NCBI GenBank assembly: GCA_041392855.1
Contig: JAWKLD010000001.1
Location: 351,001-415,000 of the forward strand
Direction: 5' to 3'
Length of the DNA: 64,000 nt
Source: Flavipsychrobacter sp.
GTDB lineage: Bacteria > Bacteroidota > Bacteroidia > Chitinophagales > Chitinophagaceae
Below the pieces are notes generated by a model. It saw nothing but the letters and a program-made list of their open reading frames with translations. It searched no databases and was not told the origin of the DNA. Below, in pieces: positions 1 through 8,500 of this stretch (positions within the stretch are counted from its first letter, which is position 1; the number at the start of each line of letters is the position of its first letter). The position numbers and the translations under genes were made by a program.

Positions 1-599
1 TGAAGGGGGCTATGAGGCTTATTGTTGTTAGTCTTCTGGTCGGGGTTTTGTCTCGAGTTGTATATGTATGGCTGGGTATCCCCACTAGTGATGTGTTTAC
101 CAATATTGATCTATTTGCTTTAGGAGCGCTGCCCGCGTATTACCTTATTAAGTATCCTGAAAGAACTGAGGCTTTCGTTGATAAAATATCCCGAAAGGTA
201 AAGTTGTTGTATGTCTTTTCGCTGCTAATTATAGTAACTATATGCTCGCAATATAATGAGGATAAAGACTTTATATTGCTTACTTCACTACTTGGTGTGT
301 TGTTTGCAGGGTTAATTTTACTTACGCTAGGTAAAAAGAATGCCTTAAGGGTTAGTGATAAAACCGTACTGAGTAAGCTGGGGATATATACTTACGGTCT
401 TTATTTGTACCATACGTTGGTTATCAACCTGTTGCTACAGATATTTAAAAAATATGATTGGGGGCTGGAGCAGTCGACCACTGCTGTAGTGTTTGTAGTG
501 TTGGCTTTACTGCTGACTATAGTCATTAGTATGCTTTCTTACCACCTGTTTGAAAAACAGTTCTTGAAACTGAAAAAGTATTTTAGGAACGTTTCTTAA
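1..599 (+). CDS. Acyltransferase family 3 membrane protein, C-terminal part (5' end outside window)
   Basis: The reading frame is open to the left edge, so the ATG at 12 is probably internal and the gene begins before the window. The visible ~198 residues hold about five hydrophobic segments separated by short charged loops, including a stretch ending in YGLYLYHTLV near residue 135 and a last helix followed by a basic tail (FEKQFLKLKKYF). This pattern matches the C-terminal membrane part of acyltransferase-3 (OafA/NodX-like) proteins, which are normally about 350-400 residues and O-acylate surface sugars. The catalytic N-terminal His region is not in the window, so the assignment rests on topology and the YxxYLYH-type motif only. 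Confidence 0.6.
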   Translation, partial: KGAMRLIVVSLLVGVLSRVVYVWLGIPTSDVFTNIDLFALGALPAYYLIKYPERTEAFVDKISRKVKLLYVFSLLIIVTICSQYNEDKDFILLTSLLGVLFAGLILLTLGKKNALRVSDKTVLSKLGIYTYGLYLYHTLVINLLLQIFKKYDWGLEQSTTAVVFVVLALLLTIVISMLSYHLFEKQFLKLKKYFRNVS

Positions 600-706
600 T
601 TACTGACAAAGACTACAATAGCAATAGCGGCATAGATGCAAATTAGTGCGGCAGTAATGATTCTTGTTCTTGTTTGGGCTTGTTTTAAAGGTATCTTGTA
701 AGACAT
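596..706 (-). CDS. Possible 36-residue single-pass membrane peptide
   Basis: An ATG at 706 (minus strand) opens a 36-codon frame ending in TAA at 596-598, overlapping the 3' end of the acyltransferase gene by 4 bases. The peptide starts MSYKIPLKQAQTRTR, a basic amphipathic stretch, and continues as an uninterrupted hydrophobic segment (ITAALICIYAAIAIVVFV) before a two-residue tail. A basic N-terminus followed by one transmembrane helix is what real small membrane proteins look like, and the frame stops exactly where the helix ends. No strong ribosome site or promoter is visible, so this could be chance. No function is proposed. Confidence 0.35.
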   Translation of the reverse strand: MSYKIPLKQAQTRTRIITAALICIYAAIAIVVFVSN

Positions 707-880
707 TCTTTTGCTTGATTTTCCTATTAATAATGGTTAGGCTGCTACACTATCTATCTATAACGTGTCATTGTATAAAATATTGTTAAAGGGGCAATAT
801 TTTTTTTCGTGCGGTAAAAAACTACAAATATGTTGCCAAACTCAAATTAGGCACTGAAAATAGAAATAGTTTTTACATAA
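707..880. other. Intergenic region, nothing recognised
   Basis: This AT-rich stretch lies between the possible 36-residue peptide and the terminator of the small lipoprotein gene. I see no open frame with protein-like composition, no tRNA-like fold and no clear promoter in it. Confidence 0.4.
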
Positions 881-916
881 AAAAAGAAAGATGCTCATTA
901 AGAACATCTTTCTTTT
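878..916 (-). terminator. Rho-independent terminator after the small lipoprotein gene
   Basis: AAAAGAAAGATG (882-893) pairs perfectly with CATCTTTCTTTT (905-916) around an 11-base loop. Read on the minus strand, the hairpin is followed by a U-rich run (the A run at 879-885 on the plus strand). It lies 18 bases after the stop codon of the 934-1146 gene. Confidence 0.75.
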
Positions 917-933
917 AAACTAATATCTAAAAA

Positions 934-1146
934 TTATAGGCTACAAGAACCTCCGCTGATCTTAGCTGCATTGTTCCAAGTGTCGCAAGCAGATTGAGCG
1001 TCTTTTTTCTTAACCTTAGGATAGGTGTAAGAAGCAGTAGTTGAACCATCTGCAGCTTTACAAGTGCAAGTGTAGTCTTTTTTACAAGATGTCATTGCCA
1101 TAGCACCAAATAATGCCATAGCTGCGATTGAGGCGATTTTTTTCAT
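934..1146 (-). CDS. Small cysteine-containing lipoprotein, 70 residues
   Basis: MKKIASIAAMALFGAMAMTSC is a clear lipoprotein signal with lipobox MTSC, so the mature protein begins at Cys21 followed by KKDY and is only about 50 residues. The mature part has further cysteines in YTCTC, at SAC and at GSC near the end, which suggests disulfide bonding in the periplasm or on the outer membrane. Many Bacteroidota encode short lipoproteins of this build; the function is unknown. It is a single-gene transcript: it has its own terminator, and a candidate -7 element lies upstream inside an inverted repeat (1209-1248). The start is fixed by the signal peptide. Confidence 0.8.
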   Translation of the reverse strand: MKKIASIAAMALFGAMAMTSCKKDYTCTCKAADGSTTASYTYPKVKKKDAQSACDTWNNAAKISGGSCSL

Positions 1147-1208
1147 AATAGATGAAATTTTATATTAATAAATAAAGGTTGACGGACTTGTTCCTTCTTT
1201 GATGATAA

Positions 1209-1248
1209 CAAAGGTATATTGCACTAATAGCAATATATATACCCTTTG
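1209..1248. promoter_or_regulatory. AT-rich inverted repeat overlapping the lipoprotein gene's -7 element
   Basis: The left arm reads CAAAGGTATATTGC (1209-1222). The right arm, reverse-complemented (1230-1248), is the same word with small insertions, around a 7-base centre. Read on the minus strand, the left arm contains TACCTTTG (1216-1209), which fits the Bacteroidota -7 consensus TAnnTTTG for the 934-1146 gene. It may be an operator overlapping a promoter; no -33 element at the usual spacing was found. Confidence 0.4.
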
Positions 1249-1463
1249 TTCGGTAAATTTTTATCAGTGCCAGCACGGATAATACTAGAGATTGAGTATG
1301 ATTTTTTCTTTAAGAATAGGGTATAGTATTAGGAAATACTCCATAAAAAGGTGTAAATTGGATTCAGTTCTTTCAATTTTATGCCCCTTGTTTGCTGGCC
1401 TTGGAGAAAAAACGTTGGTTTTTTGTTAACATTTTTTGGCTAAAATCAATTTTTGGAATATTT
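1249..1463. other. Intergenic region upstream of the rpoB promoter
   Basis: About 215 bases of AT-rich sequence between the inverted repeat and the rpoB promoter. No gene-like frame, tRNA-like structure or strong hairpin was recognised. Ribosomal stalk genes (rplJ, rplL), often found here in bacteria, are absent. Confidence 0.5.
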
Positions 1464-1494
1464 TTTGCTATTTCCGACCTTCTGTGTATCTTTG
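1464..1494 (+). promoter_or_regulatory. rpoB promoter with full Bacteroidota consensus
   Basis: TTTG (1464-1467), exactly 19 bases, then TATCTTTG (1487-1494). This matches the TTTG-N19-TAnnTTTG promoter used by the primary sigma factor of Bacteroidota at every defined base. Transcription should start near 1500, giving a leader of about 145 bases before the rpoB ATG at 1645. Confidence 0.8.
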
Positions 1495-1644
1495 CAGTCC
1501 CTTTTTTTGGGAGCTAGCTCGTGCACATTATAATATTGATTAATTTTTGTTGATATCAGATATGACCTATTCTGAAAGACATGTTCTTTTGGAGTGGGGA
1601 TTTTTTATTTGAAAAACAAAGAAAAAAGGAGTTATAACATACTT

Positions 1645-4600
1645 ATGTCATCAATACTACAGAAAAGAACTGCAACAGGTCGTGTAAATTTTGGTAAGAT
1701 ACATGATGTAGCAGCAACGCCTGATCTATTGGCTATTCAGCTTCAGTCTTTCCAGGACTTTTTCCAGTTAGAAACAACACCGGACAAGCGTGATAATGAG
1801 GGTTTATTCCGCGTGTTTAAGGAAAACTTCCCGATCACTGATACTCGTAACATTTTCGTGTTAGAGTTCTTAGATTATTTTATTGACCCGCCAAGGTACA
1901 CTATTGAAGAGTGTATGGCTCGTGGGCTTACTTATTCTGTGCCTCTAAAGGCTAAGCTTCGTTTGAGCTGTAATGATGAGGAGCACGTAGATTTCGAGAC
2001 AATTGTACAGGACGTATTCTTGGGTAATATCCCATACATGACGCCTAGAGGTACTTTTGTTATCAATGGTGCTGAGCGTGTTGTGGTTTCTCAGCTACAC
2101 CGTTCTCCAGGTGTATTCTTTGGTCAGAGTACTCACCCTAACGGAACTAAGATATACAGTGCGCGTGTAATTCCTTTCAAGGGTGCTTGGATGGAATTTG
2201 CGACAGACATCAATAACGTGATGTATGCTTATATCGACCGTAAGAAAAAATTCCCTGTAACTACTTTGCTACGTTCTATCGGTTATGAAACAGATAAGGA
2301 CATCTTGGAGCTATTTGGAATGGCTGACGAGGTTAAAGTAGATAAGAAGAGCATGGCTCAAAACCTTGGTCGTCGTTTGGCGGCACGTGTACTTCGTACA
2401 TGGACTGAAGATTTTGTGGATGAAGATACAGGTGAGGTAGTGTCTATCGAGCGTAATGAGGTTGTTTTGGATCGTGATAGCGTGCTAGATGAAGATAACG
2501 CTGACATGATTGAAGAAATGGGTATCGATACGATCTTCTTACAGAAGGAAGAGGTTAGTGGAGATTTCTCTATCATCTACAATACATTGAATAAAGATAC
2601 TTCTAACTCTGAGTTGGAAGCTGTTCAACATATCTATCGTCAATTGCGTGGTTCTGACGCTCCTGATGATGAGACTGCGCGTGGTATCATTGAGAAGTTA
2701 TTCTTCAGTGATAAGCGTTATGACCTTGGTGAAGTTGGTCGTTATAAGATCAACCGTAAGCTAGGTTTGGATATCGACTTGGATACTAAAGTGTTGAGCA
2801 AGGAAGATATCATCTCTATCATTAAATACTTGGTACGCCTTACCAACGGTAAAGCTGAGATAGATGATATTGACCACTTAAGCAACCGTCGTGTACGTAC
2901 TGTGGGTGAGCAATTGTTTGCACAGTTTGGTGTAGGTCTTGCTCGTATGGCACGTACTATACGTGAGCGTATGAACGTTCGTGATAATGAGGTCTTTACT
3001 CCGATCGACTTGATCAACGCACGTACACTATCGTCTGTTATCAACTCTTTCTTTGGTACATCTCAATTATCTCAGTTCCTTGACCAAACCAACCCTCTAT
3101 CAGAGATCACGCACAAGCGTCGTATTTCTGCGCTAGGACCAGGTGGTTTGAGTAGAGAGCGTGCAGGTTTTGAGGTTCGTGACGTACACTATAGCCACTA
3201 TGGTCGTCTTTGTACTATTGAAACTCCGGAAGGTCCGAACATTGGTCTTATCTCTACACTATGTGTACACGCTAAGATCAACGAGATGGGCTTTATCGAA
3301 ACACCATATCGTAAGGTAAAGGATGGTAAGGTTGATTTGAAAAATCATCATTACCTAAGTGCAGAAGAAGAGGATGAAGCAAAAATTGCACAGGCAAACA
3401 TTGCTTTGGATGATAAAGGTGTATTTATTGAAGAGAAGATCAAATCTCGTCAAACAGGTGACTTCCCGATACTAGAGCGTGAAGAAGTAGAATTCATGGA
3501 TGTTGCACCTAACCAAATCGTAGGTTTGAGTGCCTCTCTTATTCCTTTCTTGGAGCATGATGATGCCAACCGTGCATTGATGGGATCGAACATGCAACGT
3601 CAGGCAGTTCCGTTGATCATACCACAAGTGCCTATCGTAGGTACGGGTCTTGAGGCTAGTGCTGCACGTGATGCTCGTATACAAATACACGCAGAGGGTG
3701 AAGGTGTGATCGAATATGTAGATGCTAAAGAGATACACGTACGTTACAATCGTGATGAGAAGCAACGTTTGGTATCTTTTGAAGATGACTTGAAAGTATA
3801 CACACTTACTAAGTATAATAAAACCAACCAAGGTTCATGTATTACATTGAAACCTTGTATCCGTCGCGGACAGAAAGTACAGAAAGGTGACTTCTTAACC
3901 GAAGGTTACGCAACTGTAAACGGTGAGATCGCACTAGGACGTAACTTGAAAGTGGCCTTCATGCCATGGAAGGGTTATAACTTCGAGGATGCGATAGTGA
4001 TCAATGAAAAAGTGGTTCGTGAAGACTTGTTCACATCAATACATATCGATGAGTATGAGTTGGAAGTACGTGATACTAAACTAGGTGAAGAAGAATTGAC
4101 TCCGGATATTCCAAACGTATCAGAAGAGGCAACCAAAGACTTGGATGAGAACGGTATTATCCGTGTAGGTGCTCAAGTAGGTGAGGGTGATATCTTAATT
4201 GGTAAGATCACTCCAAAAGGAGAAACAGATCCTACTCCGGAAGAGAAACTACTTCGTGCAATATTCGGTGATAAAGCTGGTGATGCTAAAGATGCTTCTC
4301 TTAAAGCTTCAAGCGGTACTGAAGGTGTTGTTATTTCTAAGCAGTTGTTCCAACGTGTGAAGAAAGACAAGAATGCTAAGGTGCGTGAGAAAGCACAAAT
4401 GGAGAAGATAGAGAAGACACATGAGCAAAACCTTTCTGACATCAAAAATCTATTGTTAGATAAGTTGATGACGCTATTGAAGGATAAATCTTCTACAGGT
4501 GTTAGCAACAATTTTGGTGAGCTATTGATCAGCAAAGGTGGTAAGTTCAATGCTAAGACGTTAAGCACTATCGACTTCTTGAACGTTAACCCTCTAGGAT

Positions 4601-5460
4601 GGACAGGTGATGATGAAGTAGATGAGTTGATCAATCAGTTATTGCACAACTACAATATCAGATACAACGAAGAGCTAGGCCGTTACAAGCGTGAGAAATT
4701 TAACCTAAGCATTGGTGATGAGTTGCCAACAGGTGTGTTGAAACTAGCTAAAGTATACTTGGCAAGTAAGCGTAAGCTGAAAGTAGGTGATAAGATGGCG
4801 GGTCGTCATGGTAACAAGGGTATCGTTGCTCGTATCGTTCGTCAGGAAGATATGCCATTCTTAGAAGATGGTACTCCTGTTGATATCGTTCTTAACCCAC
4901 TGGGTGTACCTTCAAGGATGAACTTGGGTCAGATCTACGAGACTATCTTAGGATGGGCTGGTGAGAAGCTAGGAGTAAACTTTGCAACGCCGATCTTTGA
5001 CGGTGCATCTCCTGCTGAGATATCTCAGTTGATCGAAGAGGCTGGTTTGCCTGCATTTGGTCACAGCTATCTATACGATGGTGAGACGGGAGAGCGTTTC
5101 GACCAGAAAGCAACAGTAGGTATCATCTACATCATCAAACTACACCACATGGTGGATGATAAGATGCACGCACGTTCTATCGGACCATACAGCTTGATCA
5201 CGCAACAACCATTGGGTGGTAAGGCTCAGTTTGGTGGTCAGCGTTTTGGTGAGATGGAGGTATGGGCACTAGAAGCATATGGTGCTGCTAACATCTTGCA
5301 AGAGCTACTAACGTTGAAGTCGGATGACATCATCGGACGTGCTAAGACTTATGAGGCAATCGTTAAAGGAGACAATGTACCGAAACCAGGTATACCTGAA
5401 TCTTTCAACGTATTGGTAAATGAGCTTAGAGGTCTAGGTCTTGAATTGAAATTTGATTAA
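1645..5460 (+). CDS. rpoB: DNA-directed RNA polymerase subunit beta
   Basis: This is the beta subunit of RNA polymerase, 1271 residues, the usual size in Bacteroidota. The frame stays open back to a GTG at 1594, but the family N-terminus (MSSILQKRTATGRVNFGK) starts at the ATG at 1645, with AAGGAG at 1626-1631. The rifampicin pocket is recognisable: GTSQLSQFLDQTNPLSE followed by THKRRISALGPGGL. The residues equivalent to E. coli D516, H526 and S531 are unchanged, so no classical resistance mutation is seen; L and T at the M515 and N518 positions fit lineage variation. The active-site segment KVGDKMAGRHGNKG and the C-terminal GEMEVWALEAYGA are present. It pairs with rpoC downstream; rplJ and rplL are not upstream. 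Confidence 0.98.
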   Translation: MSSILQKRTATGRVNFGKIHDVAATPDLLAIQLQSFQDFFQLETTPDKRDNEGLFRVFKENFPITDTRNIFVLEFLDYFIDPPRYTIEECMARGLTYSVPLKAKLRLSCNDEEHVDFETIVQDVFLGNIPYMTPRGTFVINGAERVVVSQLHRSPGVFFGQSTHPNGTKIYSARVIPFKGAWMEFATDINNVMYAYIDRKKKFPVTTLLRSIGYETDKDILELFGMADEVKVDKKSMAQNLGRRLAARVLRTWTEDFVDEDTGEVVSIERNEVVLDRDSVLDEDNADMIEEMGIDTIFLQKEEVSGDFSIIYNTLNKDTSNSELEAVQHIYRQLRGSDAPDDETARGIIEKLFFSDKRYDLGEVGRYKINRKLGLDIDLDTKVLSKEDIISIIKYLVRLTNGKAEIDDIDHLSNRRVRTVGEQLFAQFGVGLARMARTIRERMNVRDNEVFTPIDLINARTLSSVINSFFGTSQLSQFLDQTNPLSEITHKRRISALGPGGLSRERAGFEVRDVHYSHYGRLCTIETPEGPNIGLISTLCVHAKINEMGFIETPYRKVKDGKVDLKNHHYLSAEEEDEAKIAQANIALDDKGVFIEEKIKSRQTGDFPILEREEVEFMDVAPNQIVGLSASLIPFLEHDDANRALMGSNMQRQAVPLIIPQVPIVGTGLEASAARDARIQIHAEGEGVIEYVDAKEIHVRYNRDEKQRLVSFEDDLKVYTLTKYNKTNQGSCITLKPCIRRGQKVQKGDFLTEGYATVNGEIALGRNLKVAFMPWKGYNFEDAIVINEKVVREDLFTSIHIDEYELEVRDTKLGEEELTPDIPNVSEEATKDLDENGIIRVGAQVGEGDILIGKITPKGETDPTPEEKLLRAIFGDKAGDAKDASLKASSGTEGVVISKQLFQRVKKDKNAKVREKAQMEKIEKTHEQNLSDIKNLLLDKLMTLLKDKSSTGVSNNFGELLISKGGKFNAKTLSTIDFLNVNPLGWTGDDEVDELINQLLHNYNIRYNEELGRYKREKFNLSIGDELPTGVLKLAKVYLASKRKLKVGDKMAGRHGNKGIVARIVRQEDMPFLEDGTPVDIVLNPLGVPSRMNLGQIYETILGWAGEKLGVNFATPIFDGASPAEISQLIEEAGLPAFGHSYLYDGETGERFDQKATVGIIYIIKLHHMVDDKMHARSIGPYSLITQQPLGGKAQFGGQRFGEMEVWALEAYGAANILQELLTLKSDDIIGRAKTYEAIVKGDNVPKPGIPESFNVLVNELRGLGLELKFD

Positions 5461-5471
5461 TAAAAATATCT

Positions 5472-5496
5472 CGTAGGAGCTACAATAGCTCCTACG
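5472..5496 (+). promoter_or_regulatory. Perfect 10-bp hairpin between rpoB and rpoC
   Basis: CGTAGGAGCT (5472-5481) pairs with AGCTCCTACG (5487-5496) around the five-base loop ACAAT. It begins 12 bases after the rpoB stop and ends 44 bases before the rpoC start. Only TTTG follows, so it lacks the U tract of a strong terminator. It may act as a partial terminator, an RNA-processing site or a stability element that tunes rpoC relative to rpoB. Confidence 0.6.
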
Positions 5497-5540
5497 TTTG
5501 ATAATTATATAAGTTAATACAGTAAACGCTTCATAAAAAT

Positions 5541-8500
5541 ATGGCTATTAAAAAAGAAAACCGCCCTAAACCGGGTTTCGACAAAATTACCATTAGCCTG
5601 GCATCGCCTGATACTATTCTTGATCGTTCTTACGGTGAAGTATTAAAGCCAGAGACGATCAACTATCGTACGTATAAGCCAGAGCGCGACGGCTTGTTTT
5701 GTGAGAAAATATTTGGCCCTGTAAAGGACTATGAGTGTTATTGCGGTAAATATAAGCGTATCCGTTATAAGGGTATCGTTTGTGACCGTTGTGGTGTTGA
5801 AGTAACAGAGAAGAAAGTACGTCGTGAGCGTATGGGACATATCAAATTGGTAGTTCCTATCGTACACATATGGTATTTCAAGAGCTTGCCGAACAAGATC
5901 GGTTACTTGATGGGCGTTAGCTCTAAGAAGTTGGAAAGCATTGTGTACTATGAGCGCTATACTGTAGTACAAGCTGGTGAGGCTGAGGATTTGATCCGCC
6001 AGAAGTTGAACCTTAAAGATTCTGAATCTACTGATAAACAATTGATCACTGAAGATGAGTATCTAGAGATCCTAGAAACTATCTCTCAGGAGAACCAATA
6101 TTTGCCTGACGAAGACCCTAATAAGTTCATCGCTAAGATGGGTGCTGATGCGGTACATGCTATCCTTAGCCGTATCGATCTAGATCAGTTGTCTTACGAC
6201 CTTCGTAATGCAGCAGCTAACGAAACTTCTCAACAACGTAAGCAAGAGGCATTGAAGCGTTTGAGTGTTGTTGAAGCGTTCCGTGATGCTAATACGAGAG
6301 TAGAGAACAGGCTAGAGTGGACAGTGATGCAATACATCCCTGTTATTCCACCAGAGCTTCGTCCTCTAGTTCCTTTGGATGGTGGTCGTTTCGCGTCTTC
6401 TGACCTGAATGATCTTTACCGTCGTGTGATCATTCGTAACAATCGTTTGAAGCGTTTGATAGAGATCAAAGCTCCTGAAGTTATCCTACGTAACGAAAAG
6501 CGTATGCTTCAAGAAGCTGTTGACTCTTTATTTGATAATAGCCGTAAGTCTAACGCTGTGAAGGCAGAAGGTGGACGTGCTTTGAAATCACTTTCAGATG
6601 TATTGAAAGGTAAGCAAGGTCGTTTCCGTCAAAACCTTTTGGGTAAGCGTGTTGACTATTCTGGTCGTTCTGTAATCGTCGTTGGTCCTGAAATGAAACT
6701 ACATGAGTGTGGTATTCCTAAGGATATGGCAGCAGAACTATTCAAGCCGTTTATCATCCGTAAACTTATTGAAAGAGGAATAGTTAAAACGGTTAAGAGT
6801 GCTAAAAAATTGGTGGAGCGTAAAGAAGCAGTTGTTTGGGACATTCTAGAGAATGTACTTAAAGGACACCCTGTTATGCTTAACCGTGCTCCTACGCTAC
6901 ACCGTTTGTCAATTCAGGCTTTCCAACCTAAATTGATCGAGGGTAAAGCGATACAACTACACCCATTAGTATGTTCTGCGTTCAACGCCGACTTTGATGG
7001 TGACCAAATGGCGGTACACGTACCGTTGAGTAACGCTGCGATACTTGAAGCTCAAGTATTAATGCTTGCTTCGCACAATATCTTGAACCCTCAGAATGGT
7101 ACGCCTATTACGCTACCTTCTCAGGACATGGTATTGGGTCTTTACTATATCTCTAAAGGAAAGCGTTCTGAAGGTGATATGATCGTGAAGGGTAGTGGAA
7201 TGACCTTCTACAACTCTGAAGAGGTGAATATTGCTTACAACGAAGGTAAAGTTGACCTTCACGCCTTCATCAAGGTGAAAGCAAATGTTCGTCAAGCAGA
7301 CGGTACATTGAAAAATGAATTGATAGAAACAACTGTAGGACGTGTTATATTCAACAAATACGTTCCTGAAGATAACGGTTATGTAAACGCAATTCTTACT
7401 AAGAAATCACTTCGTGAGATCATTGGTAACATATTGAAGAATACCGGTATCCCTGCAACAGTTAAGTTCTTGGATGATATTAAGACACTTGGTTTCCGTA
7501 GTGCATTCCGTGGTGGTCTTTCATTCAATATTGAAGACTTGAATGTTCCAAACATTAAGGATGAGTTGGTAGAGTCTGCACAAGCAGAAGTAGATGAAGT
7601 TTGGGAAAACTATAACATGGGTCTTATTACAAACAACGAGCGTTATAACCAGATCATTGATATTTGGTCTCGTGTTGATACTCGTGTAACAGAAACATTG
7701 ATCCATGAGATGGCAACAGATAAGCAAGGGTTCAACTCTGTTTATATGATGCTTGACTCAGGAGCTCGTGGTTCTAAACAACAGGTAAAACAGTTGGCAG
7801 GTCTTAGAGGTCTGATGGCTAAACCTCGTCGTAGTGGGTCTAGTGGTTCAGAGATCATTGAAAACCCGATCTTATCTAACTTCAAGGTTGGTCTTAACGT
7901 ATTGGAGTACTTCATCTCTACGCACGGTGCGCGTAAAGGTCTTGCGGATACGGCTCTTAAAACGGCCGATGCGGGTTACCTAACACGTCGTCTTGTTGAC
8001 GTAGCTCAAGATGTGGTAATTAATGAAGAAGACTGTGGTACACTACGTGGTACAACTACTTCTGCATTGAAAGATAATGAGGAGATCGTTGAACCATTAT
8101 ATGATCGTATACTAGGTCGTACATCACTTCATGATGTTATTGACCCGCTTACAGATGAGTTGATCATCGAAGCTGGTAAAGAGATCACAGAAGATGTAGC
8201 TGCAAGAATAGAAGAGAGTGCTATAGAGGCGGTTGAAATTCGTTCTGTATTGACTTGTGAGAGTCAAAGAGGTGTATGTGCTAAATGTTATGGTAAGAAC
8301 CTGGCAACAGGTTACATGGCACAGAAAGGAGATTCAGTAGGTATCATCGCTGCACAATCAATTGGTGAGCCGGGTACACAGTTGACACTTCGTACATTCC
8401 ACGTGGGTGGTGTGGCAGGTTCTTCTGCTATTGAGTCTAACTTGGTTGCTAAGTTTGACGGTACTGTTCAGTTTGATGGTCTTCGTACAACTACATACAC

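Noticed and set aside
1511..1520. Perfect palindrome GAGCTAGCTC in the rpoB leader
   Set aside because: Ten bases only, self-complementary without a loop; could be chance, and no partner site was found.
1562..1612. A 16-codon leader frame (MTYSERHVLLEWGFFI) before rpoB
   Set aside because: Starts at an ATG and ends before the rpoB start, so a leader peptide is possible, but there is no repeated-codon signature, no paired hairpins and no conservation evidence.
1594..1644. GTG at 1594 as rpoB start
   Set aside because: The conserved N-terminus of Bacteroidota RpoB begins at the ATG at 1645, and the extra 17 residues are low-quality.
2900..3200. Possible rifampicin-resistance changes in RpoB (L and T where E. 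coli has M515 and N518)
   Set aside because: These look like lineage differences; the main resistance positions (D516, H526, S531 equivalents) are wild type.
3472..4634. Minus-strand frames inside rpoB
   Set aside because: Codon use and composition are those of a shadow of the rpoB frame; no start signals or homologous motifs.
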